A stretch of DNA of 64,000 bases from Microbacterium fluvii (GCF_025515205.1 NZ_JAOPFX010000002.1:496001-560000); one strand, 5' to 3'. Positions 7,236 to 15,780 are shown, counted from the first letter of the stretch. A program made the numbers and translations. The notes: a model not told the origin generated them from the letters alone.

Positions 7236-8941
7236 GAGGCTCCCTGGTCGGAGAGGCGCGGAGTGCGCGGCGGCGGGATGCGGCGGCTGCCGGTCGCCTC
7301 GAAGGCGGCGGCCAGGCGCAGCAGCGCCGTGTCATCGTAGGCACGTCCGGCGAAGGTGAGGCCCACCGGCATGCCGATATCTGCCATGAGGCCCATCGGC
7401 ACGGTGACGGTGGGGATGCCGAGGTGGCGGATCGCGAGGTTGCCGTTGGCGACCCACGTGCCGTTGCGCCAGCCGAGGTCGGCGCCGGCCGCATCCACGT
7501 CCATATCGGCAGGGCCGACGTCGGCGACGGCCGGGAAGACGACGGCGTCGAGGCTCTGGGCATCGAGCCACTGCTCGAGGTCGACCTGCCGCGTGCGCTC
7601 GAGTCCGCGCAGGCCCTCTTCGAGCTCGGGCATGTCGTCGAAGCTCGCGTCGGGGTGGTCGCGCACCCAGTCGGGGTATTCGGCGATGTCGTCGTCGAAG
7701 CCCGTGTAGCGGTCGGGCAGCGCGCCGGGTGGCGGCGGGAAGATGGCGGCGCCGTCGACGGCGGCCAGGGTGTTCAGCCCGGGGTCGCCGTTGGCCCGCA
7801 GGAAGTCGTCCCACGCCCACGCCGACAGATCGACGATCTCGCGGTGCAGGAACTCGGGCGTGACGAACCCGCGGGTCGCGATCGTCGGCGCCCATGGACG
7901 GTCGCCCTCGTAGTTGCTCACCACCGGGAAGTCGACCTCGACGACCTCGGCGCCGGCCGCCTCGAGGTCGCGCCGCGCCTGCTGCCACAGGTCGAGCACG
8001 CTCGCGCGGGTCTGGATGCGCCGGCCGGTCGGTCCGCCGATGCCCTCGCCGTCTGGCGCGTCGTCGCCGTTGATGTACATGCGGGGGATGCCGATGCGCG
8101 CCCCTCGGAGCGAGGCGTCGGCTGCCAGCGCCGGGTACGCCGAGGGGCGGATGCTGCTGCTCGCCGGGATCTCGACCCACGGCTGCACGCGCCAGAAGTC
8201 GCCCCGGGTGTCGGGGTCGTCGGCGACGATCACGTCGAGCACGTCGAGCAGGTCGGCCATCGTGCGGGTGTGCGGCACGACGACGTCCATCGTGGGAACG
8301 AGCGGCCAGTTGCCCCGCACCGAGATCACGCCGCGCGAGGGCGTGTAGGCGCACAGTCCGTTGCTGCTGGCCGGCCCTCGGCCGCTCGACCAGGTCTCTT
8401 CGCCGAGGCCGAACGCCGCGAAGCTCGCCGCCGTCGCCGTGCCCGAGCCGTTCGACGAGCCCGAGGCGAAGGGGGCGGTGAGGAAGTCCGCGTTGTACGG
8501 GCTCTCGGCGCGACCGTAGAGGCCGCGCTGCATGCCGCCGTTGGCCATCGGCGGCATGTTGGTCAGCCCCAGGCAGATCGCGCCGCCCGACCGCAGACGC
8601 TCGATCGTGAACGCATCGCGCTGGGCGACGAGCTCGGCGAAGGCGGGCGAGCCGGCGGCGGCGGTGAGGCCCTGCACGAGGTACGAGTCCTTCGCCGTGT
8701 AGGGGATGCCGTCGAGCGGCCCGAGGCTCTCGCCGCGGGCGCGGCGGGCGTCGGATGCCGCGGCTTCGGCCCGCGCGTCGGGATTGTGCACGACGACGGC
8801 GTTCAGCTTCGTCTCGGTGTCGGGGCCGTCGTATGCCGCGATCCGCATGAGGTACGCATCGACGAGCTCGACGGCGGTGGTCTCGCCGGATTCGAGGGCG
8901 GCGCGCAACTGTGCGATGGACGCTTCGATGACGTCGATCAT
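7232..8941 (-). CDS. Amidase signature (AS) family amidase
   Basis: A 569-residue hydrolase of carboxamides. The catalytic Ser-cisSer-Lys triad can be placed: Lys at about residue 84 in IPYTAKDSY, the cis-serine in the glycine/serine-rich ASGSSNGSG near 160, and the nucleophile region ETWSSGRGPAS near 182, which replaces the more usual DTGGSIRIPA. It starts with ATGA overlap at the end of the agmatine deiminase gene and ends with ATGA overlap into the decarboxylase, so all three are co-translated. In this context it might hydrolyse N-carbamoylputrescine or an acylated amine, although the known N-carbamoylputrescine amidase is of the nitrilase fold. Longer than minimal AS enzymes because of an extended C-terminus. 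Confidence 0.88.
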   Translation of the reverse strand: MIDVIEASIAQLRAALESGETTAVELVDAYLMRIAAYDGPDTETKLNAVVVHNPDARAEAAASDARRARGESLGPLDGIPYTAKDSYLVQGLTAAAGSPAFAELVAQRDAFTIERLRSGGAICLGLTNMPPMANGGMQRGLYGRAESPYNADFLTAPFASGSSNGSGTATAASFAAFGLGEETWSSGRGPASSNGLCAYTPSRGVISVRGNWPLVPTMDVVVPHTRTMADLLDVLDVIVADDPDTRGDFWRVQPWVEIPASSSIRPSAYPALAADASLRGARIGIPRMYINGDDAPDGEGIGGPTGRRIQTRASVLDLWQQARRDLEAAGAEVVEVDFPVVSNYEGDRPWAPTIATRGFVTPEFLHREIVDLSAWAWDDFLRANGDPGLNTLAAVDGAAIFPPPPGALPDRYTGFDDDIAEYPDWVRDHPDASFDDMPELEEGLRGLERTRQVDLEQWLDAQSLDAVVFPAVADVGPADMDVDAAGADLGWRNGTWVANGNLAIRHLGIPTVTVPMGLMADIGMPVGLTFAGRAYDDTALLRLAAAFEATGSRRIPPPRTPRLSDQGAS

Positions 8942-10083
8942 GCGAGGTCACCCCGTTTCGTCTCGTCGCTGCGCTCCTCGCTCAACGCCCGGGGGGTGCG
9001 GGGGGAAGCATCGGGCGTTGAGCGAGCGAAGCGAGACGAAACGTCGGTGTGCGCAGTCTCGACCGCCGGCTGCTGCTGCGTGATGCAGTGGATGCCGCCG
9101 CCCCGGGCGAACAGCGGCCGGGCGTCGACGGTCACGACCTCGCGCCCCGGATACGCCTCCGCCAGGATCGCGCGGGCGGCAGCATCCGCCTGCTCCTCGC
9201 CGAACCCGCAGGCGATGACGCCGCCGTCGACGACGAGGTGGTTGACGTAGCTCCAGTCGACGAAGCCCTCGTCGTCGCGCACGGTCTCCGGCGCCGGCAG
9301 GTCGACGATCTCGAACCGGCGTCCGGCGGCGTCGGTCTGCTCCGCCAGCAGCGCGCGCAGCTCGGCCGAGACGGCGTGGTCGGGGTGCGCCGCGTCGCGC
9401 TGGTCGTGCAGCAGCAGGCGCCCCGGCGACGGGATCGTGGCGACGATGTCGACGTGCCCGTTCGTGCCCATGTCGTCGTAGTCGCGGGTGAGGCCGCGGG
9501 GCAGCCACACGGCGTGGGTCGCGCCGATCGTGCGGGCCATCTCGGCCTCGACGCGGGCGCGGTCGGCGAATCGGTTGCGGTGGGGGTCGAGCTGCACCGT
9601 CTCGGTGAGCAGCACCGTGCCCTCGCCGTCGACGTGGATGCCGCCGCCCTCGTTCACGAGCAGCGAGCTGACGAGCTCGGCTCCCGTTTCGGCGGCGATG
9701 AGCCGCGCGTGCTCTGCCGACAGGCGCCAGTCGGCCCAGTCGGGGGCGCCCCAGCCGTTGAAGATCCAGTCGACGGCGCCCAGGCGCCCGGTCTCGTCGT
9801 CGACGACGAAGGTGGGGCCGTGGTCGCGCATCCAGAACTCGTCGACGGGCGCTTCGATGATCTCGACCTCGCCGGGCAGCATCCGCCGCGCGCGGGCGAG
9901 TTCGCTGGGGTCGACGAGCATCGTGAGCTTCTCGAAGCCGGCGACGGCCGTTGCGACGGCCGTCCACGCGGCGTAGCCCTCGTCGCGCAGCGCGGCGGTG
10001 TCGCCGAGGGTGTGCCCCTCCCGAGGGAAGGCCATCCAGATGCGCTCGTGCGGCGCGGTCTCGGCGGGCATGCGCCAGGCCAT
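8938..10083 (-). CDS. aguA: Agmatine deiminase (peptidyl-arginine deiminase family) with repeat-derived tail
   Basis: A 381-residue cytoplasmic enzyme predicted to convert agmatine to N-carbamoylputrescine and ammonia. Family motifs: EFWMRDHGPTF near 80, NEGGGIHVDGEG near 145, TNGHVDI near 210 and the catalytic cysteine in GGGIHCITQQQP near 335. In the family the protein normally ends just after this motif. Here 41 more residues follow (VETAHTDVSS to RGDLA), encoded almost wholly by an inverted repeat pair at 8954-9043. The start at 10083 is chosen for GAGGAGA just upstream; an in-frame start at 10128 would overlap the operator. First gene of a three-gene operon, divergent from a TetR gene. 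Confidence 0.9.
   Translation of the reverse strand: MAWRMPAETAPHERIWMAFPREGHTLGDTAALRDEGYAAWTAVATAVAGFEKLTMLVDPSELARARRMLPGEVEIIEAPVDEFWMRDHGPTFVVDDETGRLGAVDWIFNGWGAPDWADWRLSAEHARLIAAETGAELVSSLLVNEGGGIHVDGEGTVLLTETVQLDPHRNRFADRARVEAEMARTIGATHAVWLPRGLTRDYDDMGTNGHVDIVATIPSPGRLLLHDQRDAAHPDHAVSAELRALLAEQTDAAGRRFEIVDLPAPETVRDDEGFVDWSYVNHLVVDGGVIACGFGEEQADAAARAILAEAYPGREVVTVDARPLFARGGGIHCITQQQPAVETAHTDVSSRFARSTPDASPRTPRALSEERSDETKRGDLA
8954..9043. repeat. Inverted pair of the ~32-bp GTTTCGTCTCG...CAACGCCCG repeat
   Basis: Left copy 8954-8993 begins CGTTTCGTCTCG and ends CTCAACGCCCGG; right copy 9012-9043 is its reverse complement with small differences (the left copy carries extra TCG and TCC units). 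Together they can form a long hairpin. They lie within the 3' end of the agmatine deiminase reading frame. Other copies: 17516, 26345, 29373, 29413, 29458, 45714. Confidence 0.85.
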
Positions 10084-10110
10084 CGCGTTCTCCTCGTTCG
10101 GCGGGTAGTG

Positions 10111-10130
10111 TATTGATCGAGCGATCAATA
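10111..10130. promoter_or_regulatory. Perfect 20-bp palindrome, TetR operator candidate
   Basis: TATTGATCGAGCGATCAATA has 9-bp arms around a central AG. It lies 19 bp before the TetR start and 27 bp before the agmatine deiminase start, so binding here would repress both directions. Size and symmetry are typical for TetR dimers. The AT-rich ends may overlap a -10 element. Confidence 0.75.
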
Positions 10131-10149
10131 ACGAGAGGGTAACCAGCCG

Positions 10150-10773
10150 ATGGCCGCCACGTCAACTGCCCGCCGGGTGCGCAAGAGCCCGGCCGAGCGT
10201 CTCGACGAGGTCGCCGAGGCCGCCCGCGCGATCGCGCTCGCCGACGGTCTCGGCGCCGTGACGCTGCGGGCCGTCGCGGCGCGCATGGGTGTCGCCTCGG
10301 GCCTGGTCGCCCACTACGCGCCCAGCATGGACGACCTCGTCGCCGACACCTTCGCGGCGATCGTGGCGGCCGAGCTGCGCGAGGTCGAGCTGGTGATCGC
10401 GTCCGGCGCGACGGCGACCGACCGCCTGCGGATGCTGCTGCACACCGTGCTCGACGGATCGCGCGACGACATCGGGCTGGTCTGGGTGCAGGCCTGGGCC
10501 GCGGGTGCCCGCAACGACGCCCTGGCCGCGCAGGTGCGGGCGCAGATGGACGACTGGCAGGGTGTCATCGAGCGCGAGATCAGCAGTGGCGTGGCTGCGG
10601 GGGAGTTCTCGGATGCTGTGGCCCCGGCATCGGTCGCCTGGCACCTGCTCGCGATGATCGACGGGCTCAACGCGCACTCGCTGGTGCGGTGGGGGCAGCA
10701 TCCGGATCAGACGACCCTCGTGAAGCGGTCGCTCGAGGCGCTGCTGGGCCTCGCGACGGGCTCGCTGGGCTGA
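10150..10773 (+). CDS. TetR-family transcriptional regulator
   Basis: A 207-residue repressor. The N-terminal helix-turn-helix spans residues 17-62 (ERLDEVAEAARAIALADGLG, then VTLRAVAARMGVASGLVAHY), and the C-terminal helical ligand domain resembles BetI-like members (IGLVWVQAWAAGARN, then FSDAVAPASVAWHLLAMIDGL). The ATG is preceded by GAGGGTAACC. It is divergent from the agmatine deiminase operon with a perfect palindrome between, so it most likely represses that operon and itself. The ligand could be agmatine or another amine, which is inference. Confidence 0.9.
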   Translation: MAATSTARRVRKSPAERLDEVAEAARAIALADGLGAVTLRAVAARMGVASGLVAHYAPSMDDLVADTFAAIVAAELREVELVIASGATATDRLRMLLHTVLDGSRDDIGLVWVQAWAAGARNDALAAQVRAQMDDWQGVIEREISSGVAAGEFSDAVAPASVAWHLLAMIDGLNAHSLVRWGQHPDQTTLVKRSLEALLGLATGSLG

Positions 10774-10780
10774 GGTCGGG

Positions 10781-11296
10781 TCAGCTCGGCGTCGCCGCGA
10801 CCGGGTCGGCTGCGCACACCTGGCCGTCGGCGGTGATCTTTATGCGGCCGTCGGGGTCGAGCTTGCCGAGGATCGCGTAGGAGAGGTCGGCGAGCCGGTC
10901 GACGCCCGCATCGTCGAGGCCGTCGAGGATGAGCCGGCGCACCGCCGCATCGTAGAGCGGGCGGGCTGCGGCGTAGGCGTTCACGCCGGATGCGGTCAGC
11001 ACCGCATTGGTCGCGCGCCCGTCTTCGAGGCATGCGGCGCGCTCGACGAGCCCTTTGCGCTCGAGGCCGGTGACGACCCGCGACAGCCGAGGCAGGCTCG
11101 CGTTGGTGCGGGCCGCGAGGGCGCTCAGGCGCAGTCGGCCGAGCTCCGCCTCGTGCAGCGCCTCGAGCAGCGTGAACTCGAACGAGGTGAGTCCGACCGC
11201 GGCCAGCTCTTTGTCGAGGGCCGTCGGCAGCAGTTCGAGCAGCGCGTGCAGGCGCGCGATCGCGACCCGCTCGGGCTGTCTCAGGGTGCTGTCCAT
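10781..11296 (-). CDS. MarR-family transcriptional regulator
   Basis: A 171-residue winged-helix repressor. Recognition region: LGRLRLSALAARTNASLPRLSRVVTGL at about residues 52-78, followed by the wing KGLVERAACLEDGRATNAVLT, whose DGR is the conserved MarR wing turn. A cysteine in this wing (AACLEDG) and one near the C-terminus (QVCAAD) could sense oxidants or quinones, as in some MarR regulators; this is inference. Divergent from a reductase and an extradiol dioxygenase-like gene, with two similar 12-bp sites between them, so it probably controls these two and itself. Confidence 0.88.
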   Translation of the reverse strand: MDSTLRQPERVAIARLHALLELLPTALDKELAAVGLTSFEFTLLEALHEAELGRLRLSALAARTNASLPRLSRVVTGLERKGLVERAACLEDGRATNAVLTASGVNAYAAARPLYDAAVRRLILDGLDDAGVDRLADLSYAILGKLDPDGRIKITADGQVCAADPVAATPS

Positions 11297-11315
11297 GGGC
11301 TCAGTCTAGCAAAAC

Positions 11316-11361
11316 TTGCACCTTTAACTAAATGGGCCTACCGTGATGCTTGTACCTACAA
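11316..11361. promoter_or_regulatory. Two related 12-bp sites in the marR/reductase intergenic region
   Basis: TTGCACCTTTAA (11316-11327) and TTGTACCTACAA (11350-11361) share TTG-ACCT--AA, with starts 34 bp apart. The second is a perfect palindrome with arms TTGTA/TACAA. They lie between the MarR gene and the divergent reductase gene, where the MarR dimer would be expected to act. Confidence 0.55.
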
Positions 11362-11383
11362 CCAATCCACTCAGGAGGTCATC

Positions 11384-11962
11384 ATGACGAGCTTCACCGT
11401 CTTCGGAACCGGCAACATGGCGAACGCGATCGGCGGCGTGGTCGCCAAGGGCGGCAGCGACGTGCAGTACATCGCGCACGCCGAGTCGGGCTCGGCACAG
11501 ATCACCGGCGACGTCGTCGTGCTCGCGGTGCCGTACGCCGCCCTCGCCCCGATCGCCGCCGCCTACGGAGAGCAGCTCAAGGGCAAGACCGTCGTCGACA
11601 TCACCAACCCGCTCGACTTCTCGACCTTCGACGCGCTCGTCGTTCCCGCGGGCTCTTCCGCCGCTGCCGAGCTGCAGGCGCTGCTGCCCGAGAGCCACGT
11701 GCTCAAGGCGTTCAACACCAACTTCGCCGCGACCCTCGTCGCCGGCACCGTCGGCGCCGCGACCACCACCGTGCTCGTGGCCGGTGACGACGCCGACGCG
11801 AAGGCGGCGCTCATCGCCGCCGTCGAGGCCGGCGGCCTCGCGGGCGTCGACGCCGGTTCGCTGCGTCGGGCGCACGAGCTCGAAGCCCTCGGCTTCCTGC
11901 AGCTGACCCTCGCCGCGGGTGAGAAGATCGGCTGGAACGCCGGCTTCGCCCTGGCCAGCTGA
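11384..11962 (+). CDS. NADP-binding reductase, F420-reductase-like (COG2085)
   Basis: A 192-residue cytoplasmic oxidoreductase. The N-terminal Rossmann motif is TVFGTGNMANAI (residues 4-15), and the body follows the COG2085 pattern: VVVLAVPYAALAPIAAAYG, TVVDITNPLDFSTFD, HVLKAFNTNFAATL and the closing LRRAHELEALGFL. Family members transfer hydride between NADP and F420 or act on small carbonyls or quinones. The ATG at 11384 has CAGGAGG upstream. A GTG start follows 25 bp after its stop, so it forms an operon with the VOC dioxygenase-like gene. A role in quinone or catechol detoxification is plausible. Confidence 0.82.
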   Translation: MTSFTVFGTGNMANAIGGVVAKGGSDVQYIAHAESGSAQITGDVVVLAVPYAALAPIAAAYGEQLKGKTVVDITNPLDFSTFDALVVPAGSSAAAELQALLPESHVLKAFNTNFAATLVAGTVGAATTTVLVAGDDADAKAALIAAVEAGGLAGVDAGSLRRAHELEALGFLQLTLAAGEKIGWNAGFALAS

Positions 11963-11987
11963 GAACCGCCGTCGAAAGGGGGACGCC

Positions 11988-12869
11988 GTGATCACCGAGA
12001 CCACGCTCAGCGCCGACACCGCGATGGATGCCGTCACCCTGCGGGTCGGCGACCTCGAGCTGATGTCGTCGTACTACGCGAACGCGCTGGCGCTCGAACC
12101 GATCGCCGAGAGCGCGCGGGGCGCCGAGGTGCACCGCGTGCTCGGGCGCGGGACGACGCCGATGGTGCGGCTCGTCTCGACTCCGGGGCTTCCCGCCGTC
12201 GACCCGCGGCAGGCGGGGCTGTACCACACGGCGTTCCTCTTCGACGATGAGCCGTCGCTCGCAGCGACCGTCTATCGCGCGGCGCGCGACCCGCGCAGCC
12301 GCTTCACCGGGTCGGCCGATCACCTCGTCAGCGAGGCCTTCTACTTCACCGACCCCGAGGGCAACGGCATCGAGCTGTACGTCGACCGCCCACGATCGGC
12401 CTGGACGTACGGCGACGACGGCGAGCTGAAGATGGACGTGCTGCGGCTCGACCCGAACGCCTATCTGCAGGCGCACCTCACCGAAGACGCCCTCGCGCAC
12501 ACCGCGGCGCGGGCCGGGCGCGTGGGGCACGTGCACCTGCAGGTCGGCGACATCCGCACCGCGCGCGAGTTCTACATCGACGGTCTCGGATTCGAGACCA
12601 CAGTGGCCTCGTACCCGGGGGCGCTCTTCGCCTCGGCGGGCGGCTACCACCACCACATCGCGATGAACACGTGGCAGTCCCGCGGCGCGGGCCCCCGGGC
12701 GGCGAGCCTGGGCCTCGGCGATGTCGCGATCACGGTGCCCGGTCGCGAGGATCTCGACGCGCTCGCCGCGCGGCTGCGGGATCGCCGCATCCCGTTCGCC
12801 GACGACGGCCGCGCGATCCGCGTGACCGACCCCTGGCAGACCCAGGTCACAGTCGCCCCGGCGATCTGA
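11988..12869 (+). CDS. VOC-family protein, CatE-like extradiol dioxygenase
   Basis: A 293-residue protein with two vicinal-oxygen-chelate modules, close in length to Bacillus CatE (285). Likely metal ligands are present: His in LYHTAFLF (module 1), His in VGHVHLQVGD near residue 180 (module 2) and Glu in NGIELYVDR of module 1; a histidine cluster GGYYHHH-like (GGYHHHIAMN) follows in module 2. CatE-type enzymes cleave catechol rings next to the hydroxyls using Fe(II). GTG at 11988 is preceded by AAAGGGGG. Downstream of the reductase and under the same MarR control. Ring-cleavage activity is inferred from family resemblance. Confidence 0.85.
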   Translation: MITETTLSADTAMDAVTLRVGDLELMSSYYANALALEPIAESARGAEVHRVLGRGTTPMVRLVSTPGLPAVDPRQAGLYHTAFLFDDEPSLAATVYRAARDPRSRFTGSADHLVSEAFYFTDPEGNGIELYVDRPRSAWTYGDDGELKMDVLRLDPNAYLQAHLTEDALAHTAARAGRVGHVHLQVGDIRTAREFYIDGLGFETTVASYPGALFASAGGYHHHIAMNTWQSRGAGPRAASLGLGDVAITVPGREDLDALAARLRDRRIPFADDGRAIRVTDPWQTQVTVAPAI

Positions 12870-12873
12870 TCCC

Positions 12874-12959
12874 CCCTCCCTCCCGCAACTTGGCACCTGT
12901 CGCCGCTTGCGGGCGCACTTTGGCGACCGTTAGTGCCAACTTGCGGGAAGGAGGGAGGG
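12874..12959. repeat. Stem-loop repeat (CAACTTGGCAC family), copy 1
   Basis: Left arm 12874-12896 ends CCCGCAACTTGGCAC; right arm 12933-12959 begins GTGCCAACTTGCGGG. Flanking CCCTCC/GGAGGG blocks extend the stem. It lies between two convergent stop codons (12869 and 12974), so it can act as a bidirectional terminator. Copies 2 and 3 are at 50006 and 57021. Confidence 0.8.
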
Positions 12960-12973
12960 CGGATGCTGGCGGC

Positions 12974-14353
12974 TCAGCGGCCGGAGACCCAGTCGGCGAT
13001 GCGGGCAACCGGCGAGGTGGTGGCCCGGCCGCGCGCCTCGTGCGCGTCGGCGAGGTGGTAGGCCCCGTAGATCGCCTGCACGGCGAGCCAGCGCAGCGGC
13101 TCGGGCTCCCACTTGCGTGCGCGATGCCCGACCCAGGGCAGCGACACGAGGTCGGTGTCGCGGTCCAGCACGAGGTCGGCGAGCGTGCGGCCGGCGAGGT
13201 TGGTGGTCGCCACCCCCGTGCCGACGTATCCGCCGGCCCAGCCGAGGCCCGTCGCCCGATCGACCCCGACGGTGGGCGACCAGTCGCGCGGCACCCCGAG
13301 CACGCCCGCCCACGCATGCGCGATCGGCACGTCGGCCGCCGCGGGGAAGAACCTCCGCAGCAGCCCCGTGAGGTTCTCGATCGTGCGCTGCTGCGTTCGG
13401 CCGTCGGTGTCGACCCGCGAGCCGTAGCGATAGGGCACCCCGCGCCCGCCGAACGCGATGCGATCGTCGGCGGTGCGCTGGGCGTACATGTAGACGTGGG
13501 CGAAGTCGCCGAGCGTCTCGCCGCGGCTCCACCCGATCTCGTCCCAGAAGTCCGCCCGCAGCGGCTCGGTCGCGATCATCGACGAGTTCATCGGCAGCCA
13601 CGTGCGGTGCTCGCCGGCGAGGTCGGCGGTGAACCCCTCGGTCGCGCGGATGACGTGCGCCGCCGACACGGTGCCGCGGTCGGTGATCGCCCGCCCCGGT
13701 TCGATCACCCGCACGGTGGTGTCTTCCCAGATCTCGACGCCGAGCCGCTCGACCGCCTCGGCGAGCCCGCGGGCGAGCTTCGCCGGATGGATGCTGGCGC
13801 AATGCGGATGCCAGATAGCCCCGGTCGCCCCCGCCACCCGCAGCCGCGCCGCGACCTCTGCGGCGTCCCACCGCTCGGCGTCGGTGTGCGGCCACGACGA
13901 CTCGTCGGCGTAGGCCGCTTCGAGCCTCGCCTGCTGCGCGGCGCCGCGGGCGACCTCGAGCTCGCCGCCCTTGCGGATGTCGGCGTCGATGCCCTCGGCA
14001 TCCGCCACCCTGATGACCTCGTCGACCGTGTCGTTCATGGCCGCCTGCTGGCGCGCGCCGCCGTCGCGGCCGTACTGCGCGCGGCCGCCGGTGACCGAGT
14101 TGGTGAGCCAGCCGCCGTTGCGCCCCGACGCGCCGAAGCCCGCGAAGCGGCGCTCGAGCACCGCGATGCGCAGGTCGGGCTGCAGGGTCTTCAGGTAGTA
14201 CGCGGTCCACAGCCCGGTGTAGCCGGCTCCGACGATCGCCACGTCGACCTGCCGGTCGCCGGGCAGTGCGGGCCGTGGGGTCGGCAGCCCGAGCTGCTGC
14301 CACCAGAACGAGACGCCGCCGTTGGCGACGGCATCCGCATCCGCTGGCGCCAT
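12974..14353 (-). CDS. FAD-dependent oxidoreductase (DadA/PuuB-like amine oxidase)
   Basis: A 459-residue flavoprotein. The ADP-binding motif VDVAIVGAGYTGLWTAYYL lies near residue 35-53 and the second FAD motif GASGRNGGWLTN near 74, which is the signature of the gamma-glutamylputrescine oxidase/PuuB group. C-terminal FAD contacts appear in AGGYVGTGVATTNLAGRTLADL. Such enzymes oxidise a secondary or primary amine to an aldehyde with release of hydrogen peroxide. Its start overlaps the aldehyde dehydrogenase stop by one base (TGATG). Last gene of the five-gene amine operon. A second, different paralogue is at 42465. Confidence 0.88.
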   Translation of the reverse strand: MAPADADAVANGGVSFWWQQLGLPTPRPALPGDRQVDVAIVGAGYTGLWTAYYLKTLQPDLRIAVLERRFAGFGASGRNGGWLTNSVTGGRAQYGRDGGARQQAAMNDTVDEVIRVADAEGIDADIRKGGELEVARGAAQQARLEAAYADESSWPHTDAERWDAAEVAARLRVAGATGAIWHPHCASIHPAKLARGLAEAVERLGVEIWEDTTVRVIEPGRAITDRGTVSAAHVIRATEGFTADLAGEHRTWLPMNSSMIATEPLRADFWDEIGWSRGETLGDFAHVYMYAQRTADDRIAFGGRGVPYRYGSRVDTDGRTQQRTIENLTGLLRRFFPAAADVPIAHAWAGVLGVPRDWSPTVGVDRATGLGWAGGYVGTGVATTNLAGRTLADLVLDRDTDLVSLPWVGHRARKWEPEPLRWLAVQAIYGAYHLADAHEARGRATTSPVARIADWVSGR

Positions 14354-15780
14354 CACGCCAGGCTCGACATGACGTGCTTGATGCGCGTGTAGTCCTCGAA
14401 GCCGTAGACCGAGAGGTCTTTGCCGTAGCCGGAGTGCTTGAACCCGCCGTGCGGCATGTCGGAGACGAACGGGATGTGCGCGTTGATCCACACGCACCCG
14501 AAGTCGAGGTCGCGCGAGTAGCGCATCGCGCGGCCGTGGTCGCGGGTCCACACCGACGAGGCGAGCGCGTAGGGCACGCCGTTGGCGAGGTCCAGCGCCT
14601 GTTCTTCGGTCGTGAACGGCTGCACCGTGAGCACGGGGCCGAATACCTCCTGCTGCACGATCTCGTCGTCCTGCCGCACGCCCGTGACGATCGTCGGGGC
14701 GAAGAAGAACCCGCGGTCGCCCACGCGCGCGCCACCCGTGGCGACGGTCGCGTGGTCGGGCAGGCGCTCGATGAAGCCGGTCACCCTGGCCAGCTGATCG
14801 GCGTTGTTGACCGGTCCGAAGAACACGTCGGGGTCGTGCCGGTCGCCGGTCTTGGCGGCCGATTCGGTCTGCGCGACGAGCTTCGCGACGAAGGCGTCGT
14901 GCACCGACTCGTGCACGATGACGCGCGTGGCGGCGGTGCAGTCCTGGCCCGCGTTGAAGAACGCCGCCGCGACGATGCCTTCGGCCGCGGCATCGAGGTC
15001 GGCGTCGTCGAACACGATCGCCGGCGCCTTGCCGCCGAGTTCGAGGTGCACGCGCTTGAGCTGCTTCGCGGCGGCCTCGGCCACCTGCATGCCGGCGCGC
15101 ACCGATCCGGTGATCGCGACGAGCTGCGGCGTCGGGTGGTCGACGAGTGCGGCGCCGGTCGAGCGGTCGCCGAGCACGACGTTGAGCACGCCGGCGGGCA
15201 GCACCTCGGCGGCGAGCTCGGCGAGGCGCACGGTGCTCAGCGGCGTCGTCTCGCTGGGCTTGAGCACGACCGTGTTGCCGGCGGCGATCGCCGGGGCGAT
15301 CTTCCAGATGGCCATGTTCAGCGGATAGTTCCACGGCGTCACCTGCGCCACGACGCCGATCGGCTCGCGGCGCACGAACGACGTGAAGCCCTCCGCGTAC
15401 TCGGCGGCGGCGCGGCCGTCGAGATCGCGAGCGGCGCCCGCGAAGAAGCGCAGCTGGTCGACCGACTGGTCGATCTCGTCGGCGACGAGGCTCGCGCGGG
15501 GCTTGCCGGTGTCTTGCGACTCGAGGTCGGCGAGCTCATCGGCGTGCGCCTCGAGCGCGTCGGCCAGCCGGAAGAGGGCGAGCTGCCGCTGCGCGGGAGT
15601 GGCCGCCCGCCACGTGGGGAAGGCGGCGGATGCTGCCGCGAACGCCTCGTCGACCTCTGCGGCCGTCGAGATCGGGGCGGTGCCGTAGACCTCTTCGGTG
15701 ACGGGGTCGACGAGGTCGTAGACCTCTCCGGCGGAGGCGACCGATCGGCCGCCGATGACGTTGCGCAGGGTCTCGGTCAT
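14353..15780 (-). CDS. Aldehyde dehydrogenase, gamma-aminobutyraldehyde dehydrogenase-like
   Basis: A 475-residue NAD(P)-dependent enzyme oxidising an aldehyde to the acid. Landmarks: TPWNYPLNMAIWKIAPAIAA for cofactor binding, catalytic Glu in LELGGKAPAIVFDD near 248 and nucleophilic Cys in FFNAGQDCTAATR near 282. The sequence most resembles PatD/4-aminobutanal dehydrogenases. Sandwiched between an amine oxidase and an aminotransferase, both of which make aldehydes from amines, it would produce gamma-aminobutyrate or a similar omega-amino acid. ATG overlaps the cupin stop (ATGA). Confidence 0.9.
   Translation of the reverse strand: MTETLRNVIGGRSVASAGEVYDLVDPVTEEVYGTAPISTAAEVDEAFAAASAAFPTWRAATPAQRQLALFRLADALEAHADELADLESQDTGKPRASLVADEIDQSVDQLRFFAGAARDLDGRAAAEYAEGFTSFVRREPIGVVAQVTPWNYPLNMAIWKIAPAIAAGNTVVLKPSETTPLSTVRLAELAAEVLPAGVLNVVLGDRSTGAALVDHPTPQLVAITGSVRAGMQVAEAAAKQLKRVHLELGGKAPAIVFDDADLDAAAEGIVAAAFFNAGQDCTAATRVIVHESVHDAFVAKLVAQTESAAKTGDRHDPDVFFGPVNNADQLARVTGFIERLPDHATVATGGARVGDRGFFFAPTIVTGVRQDDEIVQQEVFGPVLTVQPFTTEEQALDLANGVPYALASSVWTRDHGRAMRYSRDLDFGCVWINAHIPFVSDMPHGGFKHSGYGKDLSVYGFEDYTRIKHVMSSLA

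Noticed and set aside
12978..15334. One 786-residue fusion of aldehyde dehydrogenase and oxidase
   Set aside because: The upstream part is the wrong frame of the dehydrogenase gene; the oxidase starts at the ATG overlapping that gene's stop.
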